Positions 35,689 to 45,851 of a DNA stretch of 64,000 nt are shown here, one piece after another; the stretch's first letter is position 1, and each line of letters begins with the position of its first letter. Below the pieces are notes generated by a model, which saw only the letters and a list, made by a program, of their open reading frames with translations, had not been told where the DNA came from and did no database searches. Origin of the DNA: G963665815 sp942492065 (GTDB lineage Bacteria; Cloacimonadota; Cloacimonadia; Cloacimonadales; JAIOQZ01); assembly GCA_942492065.1 (NCBI GenBank), contig CALODV010000013.1, positions 1 to 64,000 of the forward strand, written 5' to 3'. Both the position numbers and the translations under genes were made by a program.

Positions 35689-37344
35689 GTGTTCACAATT
35701 AAAATTAAAATTGATGGTGTAAGGAAAAAGACCGTAGTCTACCCTAAACCGATGACTATTGCAGAAATTATTTTGGAAGAAGATTTTGCTCCATATATGA
35801 TATACAAGATAGACAATGTATATGTTACATCAGACTATCTTATAGATCACAATACAATAATCGATTGTCTTACGCTCAGCTCTCTGGATGGATACAGAAT
35901 TTATCAAGATACGGCAATCTTCATAATGATGAAAGCCTTCTTCAACCTCTATGGAGTTAAATCAAAGCTGGTTGTGGAGCACTCAATTTCTGATGGAGTC
36001 TTTTGCGAAATTTTCGGGGAACACAAAATAACCGACAAAGATGCTGAGGCTATCCAAAAGGAAATGCACAAAGTTATCAGCACCAAACTTCCTATTGAAA
36101 AACAGATAATAAGCCTGAGAGCTGCCGAAGATATATTTACAGAGCATGGTAGAACAGATATCCTGAAAAACCTTAAGTACAGGCGTAAAGACAATATGAC
36201 AGTATATAAATGCGGTCAATACTTCGATTATTATATCAGACAGCTTGCAGAGAATACATCATTCATAAGTACATTTGGGGTTGAAACTTATAAAACGGGT
36301 CTGATACTGAGGATACCAAGATACGGTTCGACTGAGCTTTCTGAGTTCTGTATTCCGCAGAAACTGTTTGATATTCACCAGGAATATGACAAATGGCTTA
36401 GAATTTTGAAAATGCATAATGTATTTGAATTGAACGAATATATTACTGACTACAAAATTCCTCAAATTATTCATGTTGAGGAAGCTCTCCAGGAAAAGAA
36501 AATTGCCAGGATTGCAGACTTAATCAAAGAGAAAGAAGCGGTTAAAATTATACTAATTGCGGGACCATCTTCCTCCGGGAAAACAACCTTTGCCAAAAGA
36601 CTCGCCATTCAGTTGAGAGTTAATGGATTGGTTCCAAAAATAATTGGTATGGATGACTACTTCCTGGCGCGAACTAAAACTCCTCGAACACCGGATGGAG
36701 AATATGACTTTGAGTCTATATATGCAATAGACATTGAACTTCTTAACTCACACCTTAATGCACTGCTGGCAGGAGAAGAAGTTGATGTTCCAAAATATAA
36801 CTTCAAGTCAGGGGAGCCGGAGTACTCTAATGAAATTCTGAAACTTGAGGAAAATGACGTGCTAATTATGGAAGGTATTCACGGTTTGAATGATATCCTG
36901 ACATCCAAAATTCCTGATGCATCTAAATTCAGAGTTTATATCAGTGCTCTCAACCAATTGAATATCGATTATCACAACAGAATCCCTACTACAGATAGTA
37001 GAAAAATCCGGAGAATAGTAAGGGATGCACGTTACAGAGGATATGATGCAGAAGATACCCTTATGAGATGGGACTCCATTCGTAAAGGCGAAGAAAAAAA
37101 TATATTCCCGTTCCAGGAAAATGCTGACATCATGTTTAACAGCAGCTTAACATATGAACTGGCTTTCCTTAAGAATCAGGCAGCCCCACTCCTTCAGGCT
37201 GTGAGAAAAAAATCACCTGTTTACCCTGAAGCTCAAAGGCTTCTTAGACTGCTCAGATACTTCGAACCGATAACTGATCACTTCTATGTTCCGACTAATT
37301 CTATTGTCAGAGAATTTGCTTTCGGTTCAATATTCAAATACTAA
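35689..37344 (+). CDS. Nucleoside kinase with ThrRS-like N-terminal domains
   Basis: A 551-residue protein starting with GTG after AGGAGG. The N-terminal part (FTIKIKIDGVRKKTVVYPKPMTIAEII, then DGVFCEIFGEHKIT and the KYRRKDNMTVYKC region) resembles the TGS and editing-like domains of threonyl-tRNA synthetase, without the synthetase catalytic core. The C-terminal part is a uridine kinase-type P-loop domain with AGPSSSGKTTFAKRL near residue 292, GMDDYFLARTKTPRTPDGEYDFE and the LIMEGIHGLN strand. Proteins with this order are annotated nucleoside kinases, sometimes uridine kinase. The substrate is not settled by sequence. Confidence 0.9.
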   Translation: MFTIKIKIDGVRKKTVVYPKPMTIAEIILEEDFAPYMIYKIDNVYVTSDYLIDHNTIIDCLTLSSLDGYRIYQDTAIFIMMKAFFNLYGVKSKLVVEHSISDGVFCEIFGEHKITDKDAEAIQKEMHKVISTKLPIEKQIISLRAAEDIFTEHGRTDILKNLKYRRKDNMTVYKCGQYFDYYIRQLAENTSFISTFGVETYKTGLILRIPRYGSTELSEFCIPQKLFDIHQEYDKWLRILKMHNVFELNEYITDYKIPQIIHVEEALQEKKIARIADLIKEKEAVKIILIAGPSSSGKTTFAKRLAIQLRVNGLVPKIIGMDDYFLARTKTPRTPDGEYDFESIYAIDIELLNSHLNALLAGEEVDVPKYNFKSGEPEYSNEILKLEENDVLIMEGIHGLNDILTSKIPDASKFRVYISALNQLNIDYHNRIPTTDSRKIRRIVRDARYRGYDAEDTLMRWDSIRKGEEKNIFPFQENADIMFNSSLTYELAFLKNQAAPLLQAVRKKSPVYPEAQRLLRLLRYFEPITDHFYVPTNSIVREFAFGSIFKY

Positions 37345-37349
37345 ATAAC

Positions 37350-37700
37350 ATGTCACAAATACTGATAAAAGATATAAACACTCCGGCTGATTTCAGCTGG
37401 AGTGCCGTTTTTTGCGACACAACGGAAAAACTTAAAAACTATCTAAAGCAGGACAGTATAATCATTGTTTCCTATGAATCTTATATTGAAGACAAAACTT
37501 TGTACCATGCCATAAAGCTCACATTTCCACACACCGTGATCGGTGTTCTTGATCTGGACAAAGAGAATGCTTTTGTGCAACATTTTACAAAAGACAACCT
37601 CGATGACTTTATTGCGTCCTGTATCAGAAAAAAGTACAAGATCACTGATAAAAGAAAACTACTGGATTCTTTCCTTGATTTCCTTAATAGCCAATCCTGA
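37350..37700 (+). CDS. Hypothetical small protein
   Basis: A 116-residue soluble protein starting 5 bp after the nucleoside kinase. Segments such as SAVFCDTTEKLKNYLKQDSIIIVSYESYIE and HTVIGVLDLDKENAFVQHFTKDNLDDFIASCIRKKY alternate strands and helices like a receiver or Rossmann-type fragment, but no phospho-acceptor or nucleotide motif is clear. It is probably translated with the operon because of spacing and codon use. No family recognised. It ends the miaA operon; a weak hairpin (ATCAGT with ACTGAT) follows the stop at 37704-37719. Confidence 0.7.
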   Translation: MSQILIKDINTPADFSWSAVFCDTTEKLKNYLKQDSIIIVSYESYIEDKTLYHAIKLTFPHTVIGVLDLDKENAFVQHFTKDNLDDFIASCIRKKYKITDKRKLLDSFLDFLNSQS

Positions 37701-37996
37701 CACATCAGTAAATACTGATTGGAAAAACAGGTAGTGCAGGGTTCGGATTTCAATTTCATACCACTCTTCACAATACAAAACTGTAACATTTCAGGTTACC
37801 TCCGTTACTACTTCATATGATTACACAAAGAGATTAATTACTTTTGCTTTAAACCGATTGCAAGTTGAAGGTGAGTTTATGGTCAGATTGTTATATTGTC
37901 CTATACATTATATAGCACAAAAAAAACAGGTAATCATTGACAACAAGATAAACAACCTTCATTTGGGTTTGTATTTGAAAATGAGGAAAAAAATAT

Positions 37997-40900
37997 ATGC
38001 TTAAGAAAATATTGACTAAGGTGTTTGGAGACCAGCACGACAGAGCATTGAAGAAGATTCAACCTGTATTGAATCAAGTTCTGTCAGTGTACAAAACACT
38101 TTCATCCAAAACCGATGATGAAATCAGAAATAGAATAAATGAGATAAAAGAAGAGATACAATCCAGTATAAAACCGTACCAGGAAGAGATTGAAGAAACT
38201 CACAAAGATTATATTCAAGAGCCTGATGAAAATAAGAAAGAACGAATTGGTGATAAACTGGATGATCAGAAAAAGAAACTGAAAGACCATATTCAGAAAA
38301 CACTTGATAACTATCTCCCCGAAGTCTATGCAATTGTAAAAGACACATGCCGCAGACTTGTGGGACACACTTATAGAGTGCGGGATTCTGAAGATACATG
38401 GCACATGGTTCCTTTTGATGTTCAGATTATCGGTGGAATAGCACTTCATCAGGGGTTTATTTCGGAAATGGCAACCGGTGAAGGTAAAACTCTTGTTGCT
38501 ACTTTCCCGCTGTTTCTCAATGCACTTACCGGAAAAGGAGTTCACCTGATCACTGTGAATGACTATCTGGCACAACGTGACTCTGAGTGGATGAAACCTG
38601 TGTTTGAGTTTCATGGAATTAGTGTAGGCTGTATTGTAAACGGTATGCGTCTCGATGTAAAACAGGATGCTTACAACTGTGATATTACATACGGTACAAA
38701 CAGTGAATTCGGTTTTGATTACCTTAGAGACAATATGGCTCGTTCTAAAGAGGAGCTGGTTCAGCGTGACCTTTTCTTCTGTATCATTGATGAGGTTGAC
38801 AGTGTGCTTATTGATGAAGCCAGAACACCGCTCATTATCAGTGGTCCTGTGGCAGAAAGTAAAAATTTCTATCCGGAACTCAAACCTTATATTTCCAAAC
38901 TTGTTAATTCACAGAATATGATGGCTAACAGATTGGTTTCGGATGCTAAGAAGCTTATTGAAAGTGGAGACTGGGATCCTCTGGAAGTAGGAGAAATACT
39001 TCTTAAGGTCAAAAGAGCTGCACCGAAAAACAAACAGCTCATGAAACTGACAAAAGACGGAGATATAAAAAAATCAATTCAAGACGTGGAAGGTTACTAC
39101 CTGAGAGACAAAAAAATGCACATCTTGGATGAAGAACTGTTTTACGTAATAGATGAACATGCTCATTCTGCCGATTTATGCGAAAAAGGACAAAATGAGC
39201 TTCATAGATATGACAATAACCTGTTTGTTGTTGAGCAGCTGGATGATATGCTGGATGAAATTGATCAGCAGGAAAATCTACCGGAAGCAGATAAAGCAGA
39301 ATTAAAAGAAGAAGCAACCCAGCGATTCCTCGATAAAAGCGAAAAGCTGCACAACATCTCACAGTTACTGAGATCATACTCACTCTTTGAAAAAGACGTA
39401 GATTATGTTGTACAGGACAACAAGGTCATGATCGTTGATGAGTTCACCGGAAGACTTATGCCGGGAAGACGCTTCAGTGAAGGACTCCACCAGGCTCTGG
39501 AAGCTAAAGAAGGAGTTAAGATTGAAGGTGCAACCCAGACTCTGGCAACTATCACCTATCAGAACCTGTTCCGAATGTACGATAAACTGGCAGGGATGAC
39601 CGGTACGGCAATAACCGAAGAAGCTGAGTTTGTAGAAATATATAACTTACCATGTATGCTTATCCCGACAAATCTACCTATTACCAGAATAGACTACAAT
39701 GATGTTATATTGATGACCAAGCTGGAAAAATACAAAGCTATTATATCTGAGATCGAATACTGGCATGAAAGAAAAAAACCGGTGCTCGTCGGTACGGTAT
39801 CAGTTGAGGTTTCGGAAACATTAAGCAGATTGTTATCCCGAAAAGGCATTAAGCACAATGTTCTCAATGCTAAGCAGCATGAGAAAGAAGCAGATGTAGT
39901 CAAAAACGCCGGACAACCCGGTTCAGTGACAATCGCAACCAATATGGCTGGTCGGGGAACTGACATTAAATTAGGTGAATCGGTAGTTACAAGAACTAAA
40001 GAAGATTATCAGAAGGTATCTGAGAAAATAAGTGAAGAGTTTCCGTTTGGGCAACCAATAGACGGTCTGCATGTTATAGGTACGGAAAGACACGAATCAC
40101 GCCGTATTGACAGACAGCTCAGAGGTCGTGCAGGTCGACAGGGAGACCCCGGAACATCAAGATTTTATCTTTCTCTGGAGGACGACCTTATGAGGTTGTT
40201 CGGTTCAGAAAAAATAGCACCGATGCTGAAGAAATTCGGTATCCAGGAAGGCGAAAAAATTACTCACAGCTGGATGACCAGTACTGTTGAAAAAGCTCAG
40301 AAGCGAGTGGAGGGACATAACTTCAACATACGTAAACAACTGATTAAATATGATGAAGTAATGAATCAGCAGCGTGAGGTTATATACAACTTCAGAAGAA
40401 ATGTTCTTAAAGGATATGACCTTAAGAATATCATTCTGGAAATGATAAGAGACACAATAGACAATATTGTTATATCACTTACAGCAAAAACCACGTATGA
40501 AGAAGAATGGGATGTAAAGAAACTTCATCAGTGGGTAAATCATAATCTTAATCTTACGATGGACACAATCTCGACAGATGGGTTATCCCATGAAGGACTG
40601 TCTGAAAAAATGCAGGAATTCCTGATAGCGGAATATGATAATCGGGAAGAACAGCTTACAAGTGAAATCATGCGTAAGATTGAACATAGATCTCTGCTTG
40701 ATGTAGTCGACAGTGAATGGAGAGACCATCTTCATGAAATGGACCTCCTTAAAGACGGTATTGGAATGCGTGCTTATGCAAACAAAGACCCGTTGATTGA
40801 GTTCAAGAAAGAGAGTTTTAAGCTTTTTGAAACATTGATTGCAAGAATATATGAAAATGTAACTAAAAAAGTTTTTACAACATATATTGTATCTTCCAGA

Positions 40901-41137
40901 GAACAGCTTGAATCTCTGCTCAAAGATGTGTCCACATCTCATGCAAATATTACAGCATACTCAACAAGACCGTTAGATCAACCTGAACAGAAAACTCAGA
41001 CTAATCAGCAGTCCGGTCCACCTCCAAAAGTTGCACCTCGCAGAGTAGATCAGAAAGTTGGAAGGAATGATCCATGCCCATGCGGTTCTGGTAAAAAATT
41101 CAAGAAATGTTGTGGAGCATTGAGTAATCAAGAATAA
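37997..41137 (+). CDS. secA: Protein translocase ATPase SecA
   Basis: Motor ATPase that drives preproteins through SecYEG. Walker A is EMATGEGKTL near residue 158, Walker B FCIIDEVDSVLIDEARTPLIISG near 265, NBD2 has VGTVSVEVSE and IATNMAGRGTDIKLG, and the C-terminus has the SEC-C zinc motif NDPCPCGSGKKFKKCCG. At 1046 residues it is longer than the E. coli protein because of insertions, for example FYPELKPYISKLVNSQNMM onward and MHILDEELFYVIDEHAHS, which I associate with Bacteroidota-type SecA. This supports an FCB origin. AAATGAGGAAAAA precedes the ATG. First of five close genes. Confidence 0.97.
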   Translation: MLKKILTKVFGDQHDRALKKIQPVLNQVLSVYKTLSSKTDDEIRNRINEIKEEIQSSIKPYQEEIEETHKDYIQEPDENKKERIGDKLDDQKKKLKDHIQKTLDNYLPEVYAIVKDTCRRLVGHTYRVRDSEDTWHMVPFDVQIIGGIALHQGFISEMATGEGKTLVATFPLFLNALTGKGVHLITVNDYLAQRDSEWMKPVFEFHGISVGCIVNGMRLDVKQDAYNCDITYGTNSEFGFDYLRDNMARSKEELVQRDLFFCIIDEVDSVLIDEARTPLIISGPVAESKNFYPELKPYISKLVNSQNMMANRLVSDAKKLIESGDWDPLEVGEILLKVKRAAPKNKQLMKLTKDGDIKKSIQDVEGYYLRDKKMHILDEELFYVIDEHAHSADLCEKGQNELHRYDNNLFVVEQLDDMLDEIDQQENLPEADKAELKEEATQRFLDKSEKLHNISQLLRSYSLFEKDVDYVVQDNKVMIVDEFTGRLMPGRRFSEGLHQALEAKEGVKIEGATQTLATITYQNLFRMYDKLAGMTGTAITEEAEFVEIYNLPCMLIPTNLPITRIDYNDVILMTKLEKYKAIISEIEYWHERKKPVLVGTVSVEVSETLSRLLSRKGIKHNVLNAKQHEKEADVVKNAGQPGSVTIATNMAGRGTDIKLGESVVTRTKEDYQKVSEKISEEFPFGQPIDGLHVIGTERHESRRIDRQLRGRAGRQGDPGTSRFYLSLEDDLMRLFGSEKIAPMLKKFGIQEGEKITHSWMTSTVEKAQKRVEGHNFNIRKQLIKYDEVMNQQREVIYNFRRNVLKGYDLKNIILEMIRDTIDNIVISLTAKTTYEEEWDVKKLHQWVNHNLNLTMDTISTDGLSHEGLSEKMQEFLIAEYDNREEQLTSEIMRKIEHRSLLDVVDSEWRDHLHEMDLLKDGIGMRAYANKDPLIEFKKESFKLFETLIARIYENVTKKVFTTYIVSSREQLESLLKDVSTSHANITAYSTRPLDQPEQKTQTNQQSGPPPKVAPRRVDQKVGRNDPCPCGSGKKFKKCCGALSNQE

Positions 41138-41145
41138 GAGGATTT

Positions 41146-41586
41146 ATGAATCAAATTAAGAAAACTAAATATGATTCAAAAGCTGATAGATCAAAAAATA
41201 ATAGAGAAGAAACTTTTGTTGAAAATTTCAAGGAAGAATCCGAACCGGCTTTAAGCAGACTACTGAAGGAAATTTTCAAAGAAGAACATAAAAACAGCTA
41301 TCATAGAATCGCTGCCAGTGACGAAAGAATTTTCCTGTCTCAGGAAGCCTTTGGATATCTGCTTGAACTTGTTCACAAAAAATCAATTGATGAATTTCTA
41401 TTTGAGAAAATAGTGAACCTCTCTATGAATATCTATCAAATAATGAATAAAGAAATATCGAAAAGCGTAGTTCAGAAGATAACTAATGTAATGTTTTTTA
41501 CAAGTCCTGACTCAGTTACAGTCAAGGATATAATCGATTGGGTAATTGATTCTGAAACTACAGATGATAAGTTAATAATTAATTAG
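41146..41586 (+). CDS. Smg/DUF494-like protein
   Basis: A 146-residue protein between secA and topA. The region RIFLSQEAFGYLLELVHKKSIDEFLFEKIVNLS aligns by eye with the middle of Smg/DUF494 (the R+xxxxE, L..L..gild..lrE pattern), and the ending resembles its last helix. Position directly before topA matches the common smg-topA order, which strengthens the weak similarity. The first 55 residues are polar and probably disordered. The function of Smg proteins is unclear. Confidence 0.65.
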   Translation: MNQIKKTKYDSKADRSKNNREETFVENFKEESEPALSRLLKEIFKEEHKNSYHRIAASDERIFLSQEAFGYLLELVHKKSIDEFLFEKIVNLSMNIYQIMNKEISKSVVQKITNVMFFTSPDSVTVKDIIDWVIDSETTDDKLIIN

Positions 41587-41599
41587 AAACAGGTACATT

Positions 41600-43819
41600 A
41601 TGGGAAAAAACTTAATAATCGTCGAGTCTCCGGCAAAAGCAAAAACAATCAGTAAATTTTTAAACAATAAATTTATAGTGAAAGCATCAGCAGGTCATAT
41701 CAGAGACCTGCCAAAAAAGACAATCGGTGTTGATATTGAAAACGGCTTCAAGGCTAAATACGTAACTGATCGATCGAAATCTAAAATTATAAAAGAACTC
41801 AGAGAGAAAGCAAAGGATGCAGATGCAATATATCTGGCGTCTGACCATGACCGTGAAGGGGAAGCTATTGCATGGCATATACTGCATGTACTAAAGGCAG
41901 AAGCAAAAGGCAAAGATGTTTATAGAATAGTATTCAATGAAATCACTAAAAAAGCCATCCAGAAAGCAATGGATACTCCAGGTGATATCGACATGAATAA
42001 AGTTGATGCACAACAGGCAAGAAGGATACTGGACAGGCTTGTGGGTTACTCAATCAGCCCGGTATTATGGAAGGTTATCACATCCAGCCTCAGTGCAGGA
42101 AGGGTACAGTCTGTTGCCTTAAGACTGATTTGCGAGAAAGAAGAGGCTATAAAAGCCTTCGTACCTGTAGAGTTCTGGTCTGTTGAGGCGGTTTTCTCCA
42201 AGGACACACTCAAGCCATTTAAAGCCAGCCTTGCAACATGGAAAGGTAAAGCTATCAGTAAAAATGTGGGATCAGAGAAAGATGCTCTTGAGATTTTCGA
42301 TGCAATAAAAGAACAGCAATTCAACCTTGATAACATTGAGAAAAAGCAGAGAAAGATCCATCCCGGACCGGCATACATAACCAGTACTCTTCAGCAGGAT
42401 GCATCACGCGTACTGAATTTTCCTCCCAAAAAAACAATGATGCTTGCCCAGCAGCTTTACGAAGGGATTCAGGTTAATAGCGAACACGTTGGTCTCATAT
42501 CATACATGAGAACTGACTCAGTCAGAATCTCTAATGAAGCTATAGCCAGCTGTAGAGATCTGATTCAAAATACTTTAGGGTCATCTAATCTAAGCAGTAA
42601 ACCTCGTATTTTCAGCAATAAAAGTAAAGCACAGGATGCTCACGAAGCTATCAGACCTACTGATTGTAAAAGACTCCCTGCGGATGTAAAAGACTTTCTC
42701 GAAAATGATCAATACAGACTATATAACCTGATCTGGCAAAAATTCGTTGCCACACAAATGGCACCAATTGTTGTCGATTCTCTTCAACTTTCTATTAACG
42801 GTGGTGAAGCAGTATTCAAAACCAGTGGATCAACTATAGCCTCACCTGGTTTCCTCAAGGTTTACCCCCATTACAGTGTATCTATGGGTGAAGAAATTGA
42901 TGCTGGCTACAATGAAGGTAATTCATTGAAAACAAATGAAATGGAACCTCTACAGCATTTCACAAAACCTCCGGCACGATTCACTGAAGCGTCGCTGATT
43001 AAAGAGCTTGAATCAAAAGGTATAGGTCGTCCATCAACTTATGCATCAATACTGAATACAATCATCCAGAGAGCATATGTAGAGCTTATTGCCAAACGAC
43101 TGGCCCCAACCAATCTCGGGGATACAGTGAACAAGTTTCTTGTTAACAATTTTGACTCTTTTTTTAACAGTGAATTCACTGCGGAAATGGAATCAGGACT
43201 GGATGAGATTGAGTATGGTAAGTTCAACTGGCAGGAACTGATTGGAAAATACTATTCTGCGATTAAAGATCTTATCGATAAAGTTGATGTTAAAAAAGCA
43301 AAAGAAAAACTGATTCAAGAAACTGATATTGAGTGTGATAAGTGTCACTCCAAGATGGTTATTAAATGGGGTCGCAAAGGTGAATTTCTAGCATGTCCTA
43401 ATTACCCTGAATGCTCTAACATTAAGAACTTCACCAGAGAGGAAGACGGAACAATTAAGATTAAGGAAGAACCAAAACTGGATGAGAATTGTCCAGAATG
43501 TGGAAATGCACTCTTGATCAAAAACGGTAGATTCGGTAAATTCATTGCATGCTCTAATTATCCTAAGTGCAAGTTCACCAAACCATTCACTACCGGCATC
43601 AAGTGCCCAGAATGTAAAGATGGTGATATTCTTGAGAAGAAAAGTAAGAAGCAGAAAGTCTTCTACTCTTGTTCAAAATATCCTGAATGTAAATTCTCAA
43701 CATGGAATAAACCGGTTAACATGTCCTGCCCTGAGTGTAATCACCCATACGTGGAAGAAGTAACCAAGAACGGAAAAACAACAAAGGTTTGCCCAAACTG
43801 TAAACAGGAAATTCATTAA
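41600..43819 (+). CDS. topA: DNA topoisomerase I
   Basis: Type IA topoisomerase relaxing negative supercoils. The Toprim domain begins LIIVESPAKAKTISKFLNNKF and includes YLASDHDREGEAIAWH; the catalytic Tyr is in GLISYMRTDSVRIS near residue 302. The core ends near 570 and is followed by four-cysteine zinc ribbons: CDKCHSK...CPNYPEC, CPECGNA...CSNYPKC, CPECKDG...CSKYPEC, and a final CPECNHP...CPNC. 739 residues is in the normal range. Its stop overlaps the next ATG by one base, so the permease downstream is translationally coupled. Confidence 0.96.
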   Translation: MGKNLIIVESPAKAKTISKFLNNKFIVKASAGHIRDLPKKTIGVDIENGFKAKYVTDRSKSKIIKELREKAKDADAIYLASDHDREGEAIAWHILHVLKAEAKGKDVYRIVFNEITKKAIQKAMDTPGDIDMNKVDAQQARRILDRLVGYSISPVLWKVITSSLSAGRVQSVALRLICEKEEAIKAFVPVEFWSVEAVFSKDTLKPFKASLATWKGKAISKNVGSEKDALEIFDAIKEQQFNLDNIEKKQRKIHPGPAYITSTLQQDASRVLNFPPKKTMMLAQQLYEGIQVNSEHVGLISYMRTDSVRISNEAIASCRDLIQNTLGSSNLSSKPRIFSNKSKAQDAHEAIRPTDCKRLPADVKDFLENDQYRLYNLIWQKFVATQMAPIVVDSLQLSINGGEAVFKTSGSTIASPGFLKVYPHYSVSMGEEIDAGYNEGNSLKTNEMEPLQHFTKPPARFTEASLIKELESKGIGRPSTYASILNTIIQRAYVELIAKRLAPTNLGDTVNKFLVNNFDSFFNSEFTAEMESGLDEIEYGKFNWQELIGKYYSAIKDLIDKVDVKKAKEKLIQETDIECDKCHSKMVIKWGRKGEFLACPNYPECSNIKNFTREEDGTIKIKEEPKLDENCPECGNALLIKNGRFGKFIACSNYPKCKFTKPFTTGIKCPECKDGDILEKKSKKQKVFYSCSKYPECKFSTWNKPVNMSCPECNHPYVEEVTKNGKTTKVCPNCKQEIH

Positions 43820-45084
43820 TGCACTTAGCCAACTCGTTCTTTAATGCCTTACAGAGTATCTGGTCTCATAAAATGCGATCATTTCTTACTGTTCTCGGAA
43901 TACTCATTGGAGTTGCTGCAGTTGTAAGTATGTTTGCCACTGTAAACGGGATTCAGAATAAAATTGCCTCGAACATTGAAAAAATGGGACTGAATAATAC
44001 GATTGTCATTACAAGAAATGAACAGAATCAAAACTTCCATCGCAGAAGACGACATAGATTCATGACAATTAATAGAGAAAATAAGCCTGTGACAGTCGAT
44101 GATTATAATTTTCTTAAGAGTAAGGTTGATGCCAAAAATATGTATGCTGTTATTGATTCATGGGAAGTCAGCGTATCTCAAAATATGCAGAAATGGCATA
44201 GAATCAGAGCAACCAGTAATGATTTTTTTATCAATAAGTCATACTCTATTGGTAAAGGAAGATTGTTTAATGGATTTGAAGAAAAGAACGGTGAAAATGT
44301 TTGTATACTAGGACCAAACTTCTCAACTGCAACAACCAAAGCAGATGAGTTTCTGGGCAAAATGATCAGCATCGGAAGATTCAGGCTCAGAGTTATAGGC
44401 ATACTGGCTTCAGAGAACATTAAATTCGATATGTTCAGTAGTAACCCATGGGAAAGACAGTATGATCTGGAAGGTGTCTATATTCCAATTGAAACAGGTG
44501 CTAAATATATGTCTGCTGATGGTGAAGTCCAGCAAATTAATATACAGGCTTACGATGCTGTGCATTATGAAAAAATGAAGGATACAGTATATCAGGCGAT
44601 GTTGGTAAACCATAATATGGCCCATGATTTTGCTTTTCAGGATATTGGAGAAGAAATACTGAAGAGCATGAAAGAAACAGAAGATATGATTAAAAAGTGG
44701 CAGATTATTCTAATTTCAATAGCCTCAATTTCATTATTTGTAGGAGGTATTGGACTATTCAGTACTCTTCTGATATCAATCAATGAAAAAATGCTGGAAA
44801 TAGGAATCAGAAAAAGCTGTGGAGCAACCGAGAAGGATATTTTTGGCTATTTTGTTGTAGAATCAGTAACCTTGTCAATTCTGGGAGCAGTGACAGGTAT
44901 TATGCTTTCTCTTGGTATACTCCTCTTCTTCTCATGGAAAATGAAATTCACATTCCCTGTCCCTTCTGAAGGAGTCATGTTAGGACTGGGATTTTCGTTA
45001 GCTGTAGGAATTCTCTTCGGATTGTATCCTGCCTGGAAAGCTGCTAAGATTGACCCAATAAAAGCAATATTCTATTTTGAGTAA
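43819..45084 (+). CDS. MacB-like ABC transporter permease
   Basis: A 421-residue inner-membrane permease with the MacB periplasmic core and FtsX domain. One helix is N-terminal (FLTVLGILIGVAAVVSMFATV, about 22-42), then a large periplasmic region (about 45-285), then three C-terminal helices (about 292-320, 340-370 and 385-412) ending YPAWKAAKIDPIKAIFYFE, the typical closing motif. No ATPase or membrane fusion partner is encoded beside it, so it must work with subunits from elsewhere. Overlap with topA (TAATG) is unusual for such a gene. Substrate unknown. Confidence 0.9.
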   Translation: MHLANSFFNALQSIWSHKMRSFLTVLGILIGVAAVVSMFATVNGIQNKIASNIEKMGLNNTIVITRNEQNQNFHRRRRHRFMTINRENKPVTVDDYNFLKSKVDAKNMYAVIDSWEVSVSQNMQKWHRIRATSNDFFINKSYSIGKGRLFNGFEEKNGENVCILGPNFSTATTKADEFLGKMISIGRFRLRVIGILASENIKFDMFSSNPWERQYDLEGVYIPIETGAKYMSADGEVQQINIQAYDAVHYEKMKDTVYQAMLVNHNMAHDFAFQDIGEEILKSMKETEDMIKKWQIILISIASISLFVGGIGLFSTLLISINEKMLEIGIRKSCGATEKDIFGYFVVESVTLSILGAVTGIMLSLGILLFFSWKMKFTFPVPSEGVMLGLGFSLAVGILFGLYPAWKAAKIDPIKAIFYFE

Positions 45085-45570
45085 ATGAGAAAAATAGTAT
45101 CGAAGTATCAGGAAAAAGTCCTCGAAAGTGAAAATGATAACACTGCATATCAGATTATGAGATATGCATGTGCCGGATTTCTTGCGGTTATCATTGATTT
45201 TGTTCTACTGCATGCTTTAACAGAATTTCTGCACATTCATTATTGGTTTTCTTCAGGATTATCTTATATCGCCAGCACGTTAATTAACTATTTTGTAACA
45301 ACCAGATTTGTTTTTGCCAGACAGAACCATACTAAAGAAACAACCATGTTCCAGATTTTTTTTATCATAGGATTAATCGGGCTGGGGCTTAATCAGGTTC
45401 TTATGTATTCCATTACTGAATTCGTGAATCTGGATTACCTGACAAGAATCAGTTCAAGTTATGGACTTCATGTCAGAAAATACATTTGGGCAAAAGTTAT
45501 TGCCGGAAGCACAGTTTTTCTCTGGAATTTCGTTGCTAAACGCCATGCCGTCCATAAAAAATTAATTTAA
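45085..45570 (+). CDS. GtrA-family membrane protein
   Basis: A 161-residue protein with four hydrophobic helices (roughly FLAVIIDFVLLHALTEF, SGLSYIASTLINYFVTTRFVF, FQIFFIIGLIGLGLNQVLMY and WAKVIAGSTVFLWNFVAKR). The RYACAGFLAVIIDF opening and the NY-FVTTRFVF and WNF-AKR elements are GtrA signatures. Family members move lipid-linked sugars or related molecules across the inner membrane. It starts on the base after the permease stop. Confidence 0.9.
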   Translation: MRKIVSKYQEKVLESENDNTAYQIMRYACAGFLAVIIDFVLLHALTEFLHIHYWFSSGLSYIASTLINYFVTTRFVFARQNHTKETTMFQIFFIIGLIGLGLNQVLMYSITEFVNLDYLTRISSSYGLHVRKYIWAKVIAGSTVFLWNFVAKRHAVHKKLI

Positions 45571-45770
45571 CATATAAGACTTTCCCTGCATTTTTCAAAG
45601 AAAGCATTTGTAACTAAGCTGCATCAAGTGCAGGAGTTATTATTCAAAATCAGGCAATAATTCCTTATTACTATTTTTGATAGCATTTAATCCCCTCAAA
45701 AAAAATCAGTCTTTCCCCATCAACCTTTGACGTTATGTACTATATAACTTCCTATTAATTAATTTTTTGA

Positions 45771-45799
45771 TTGACTATATTTAAAAAAAAAAACATATA
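45771..45799 (+). promoter_or_regulatory. Candidate promoter for the large repeat protein
   Basis: TTGACT followed after 17 bp, including a run of A, by CATATA (TATATT follows two bases later). About 50 bp remain before the start. The preceding 45571-45770 region shows no gene. Confidence 0.4.
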
Positions 45800-45851
45800 T
45801 TGCATAAAGGAAAGAAAAAAATACCAATTCTATAAACAGAAGGAGAAAAGT

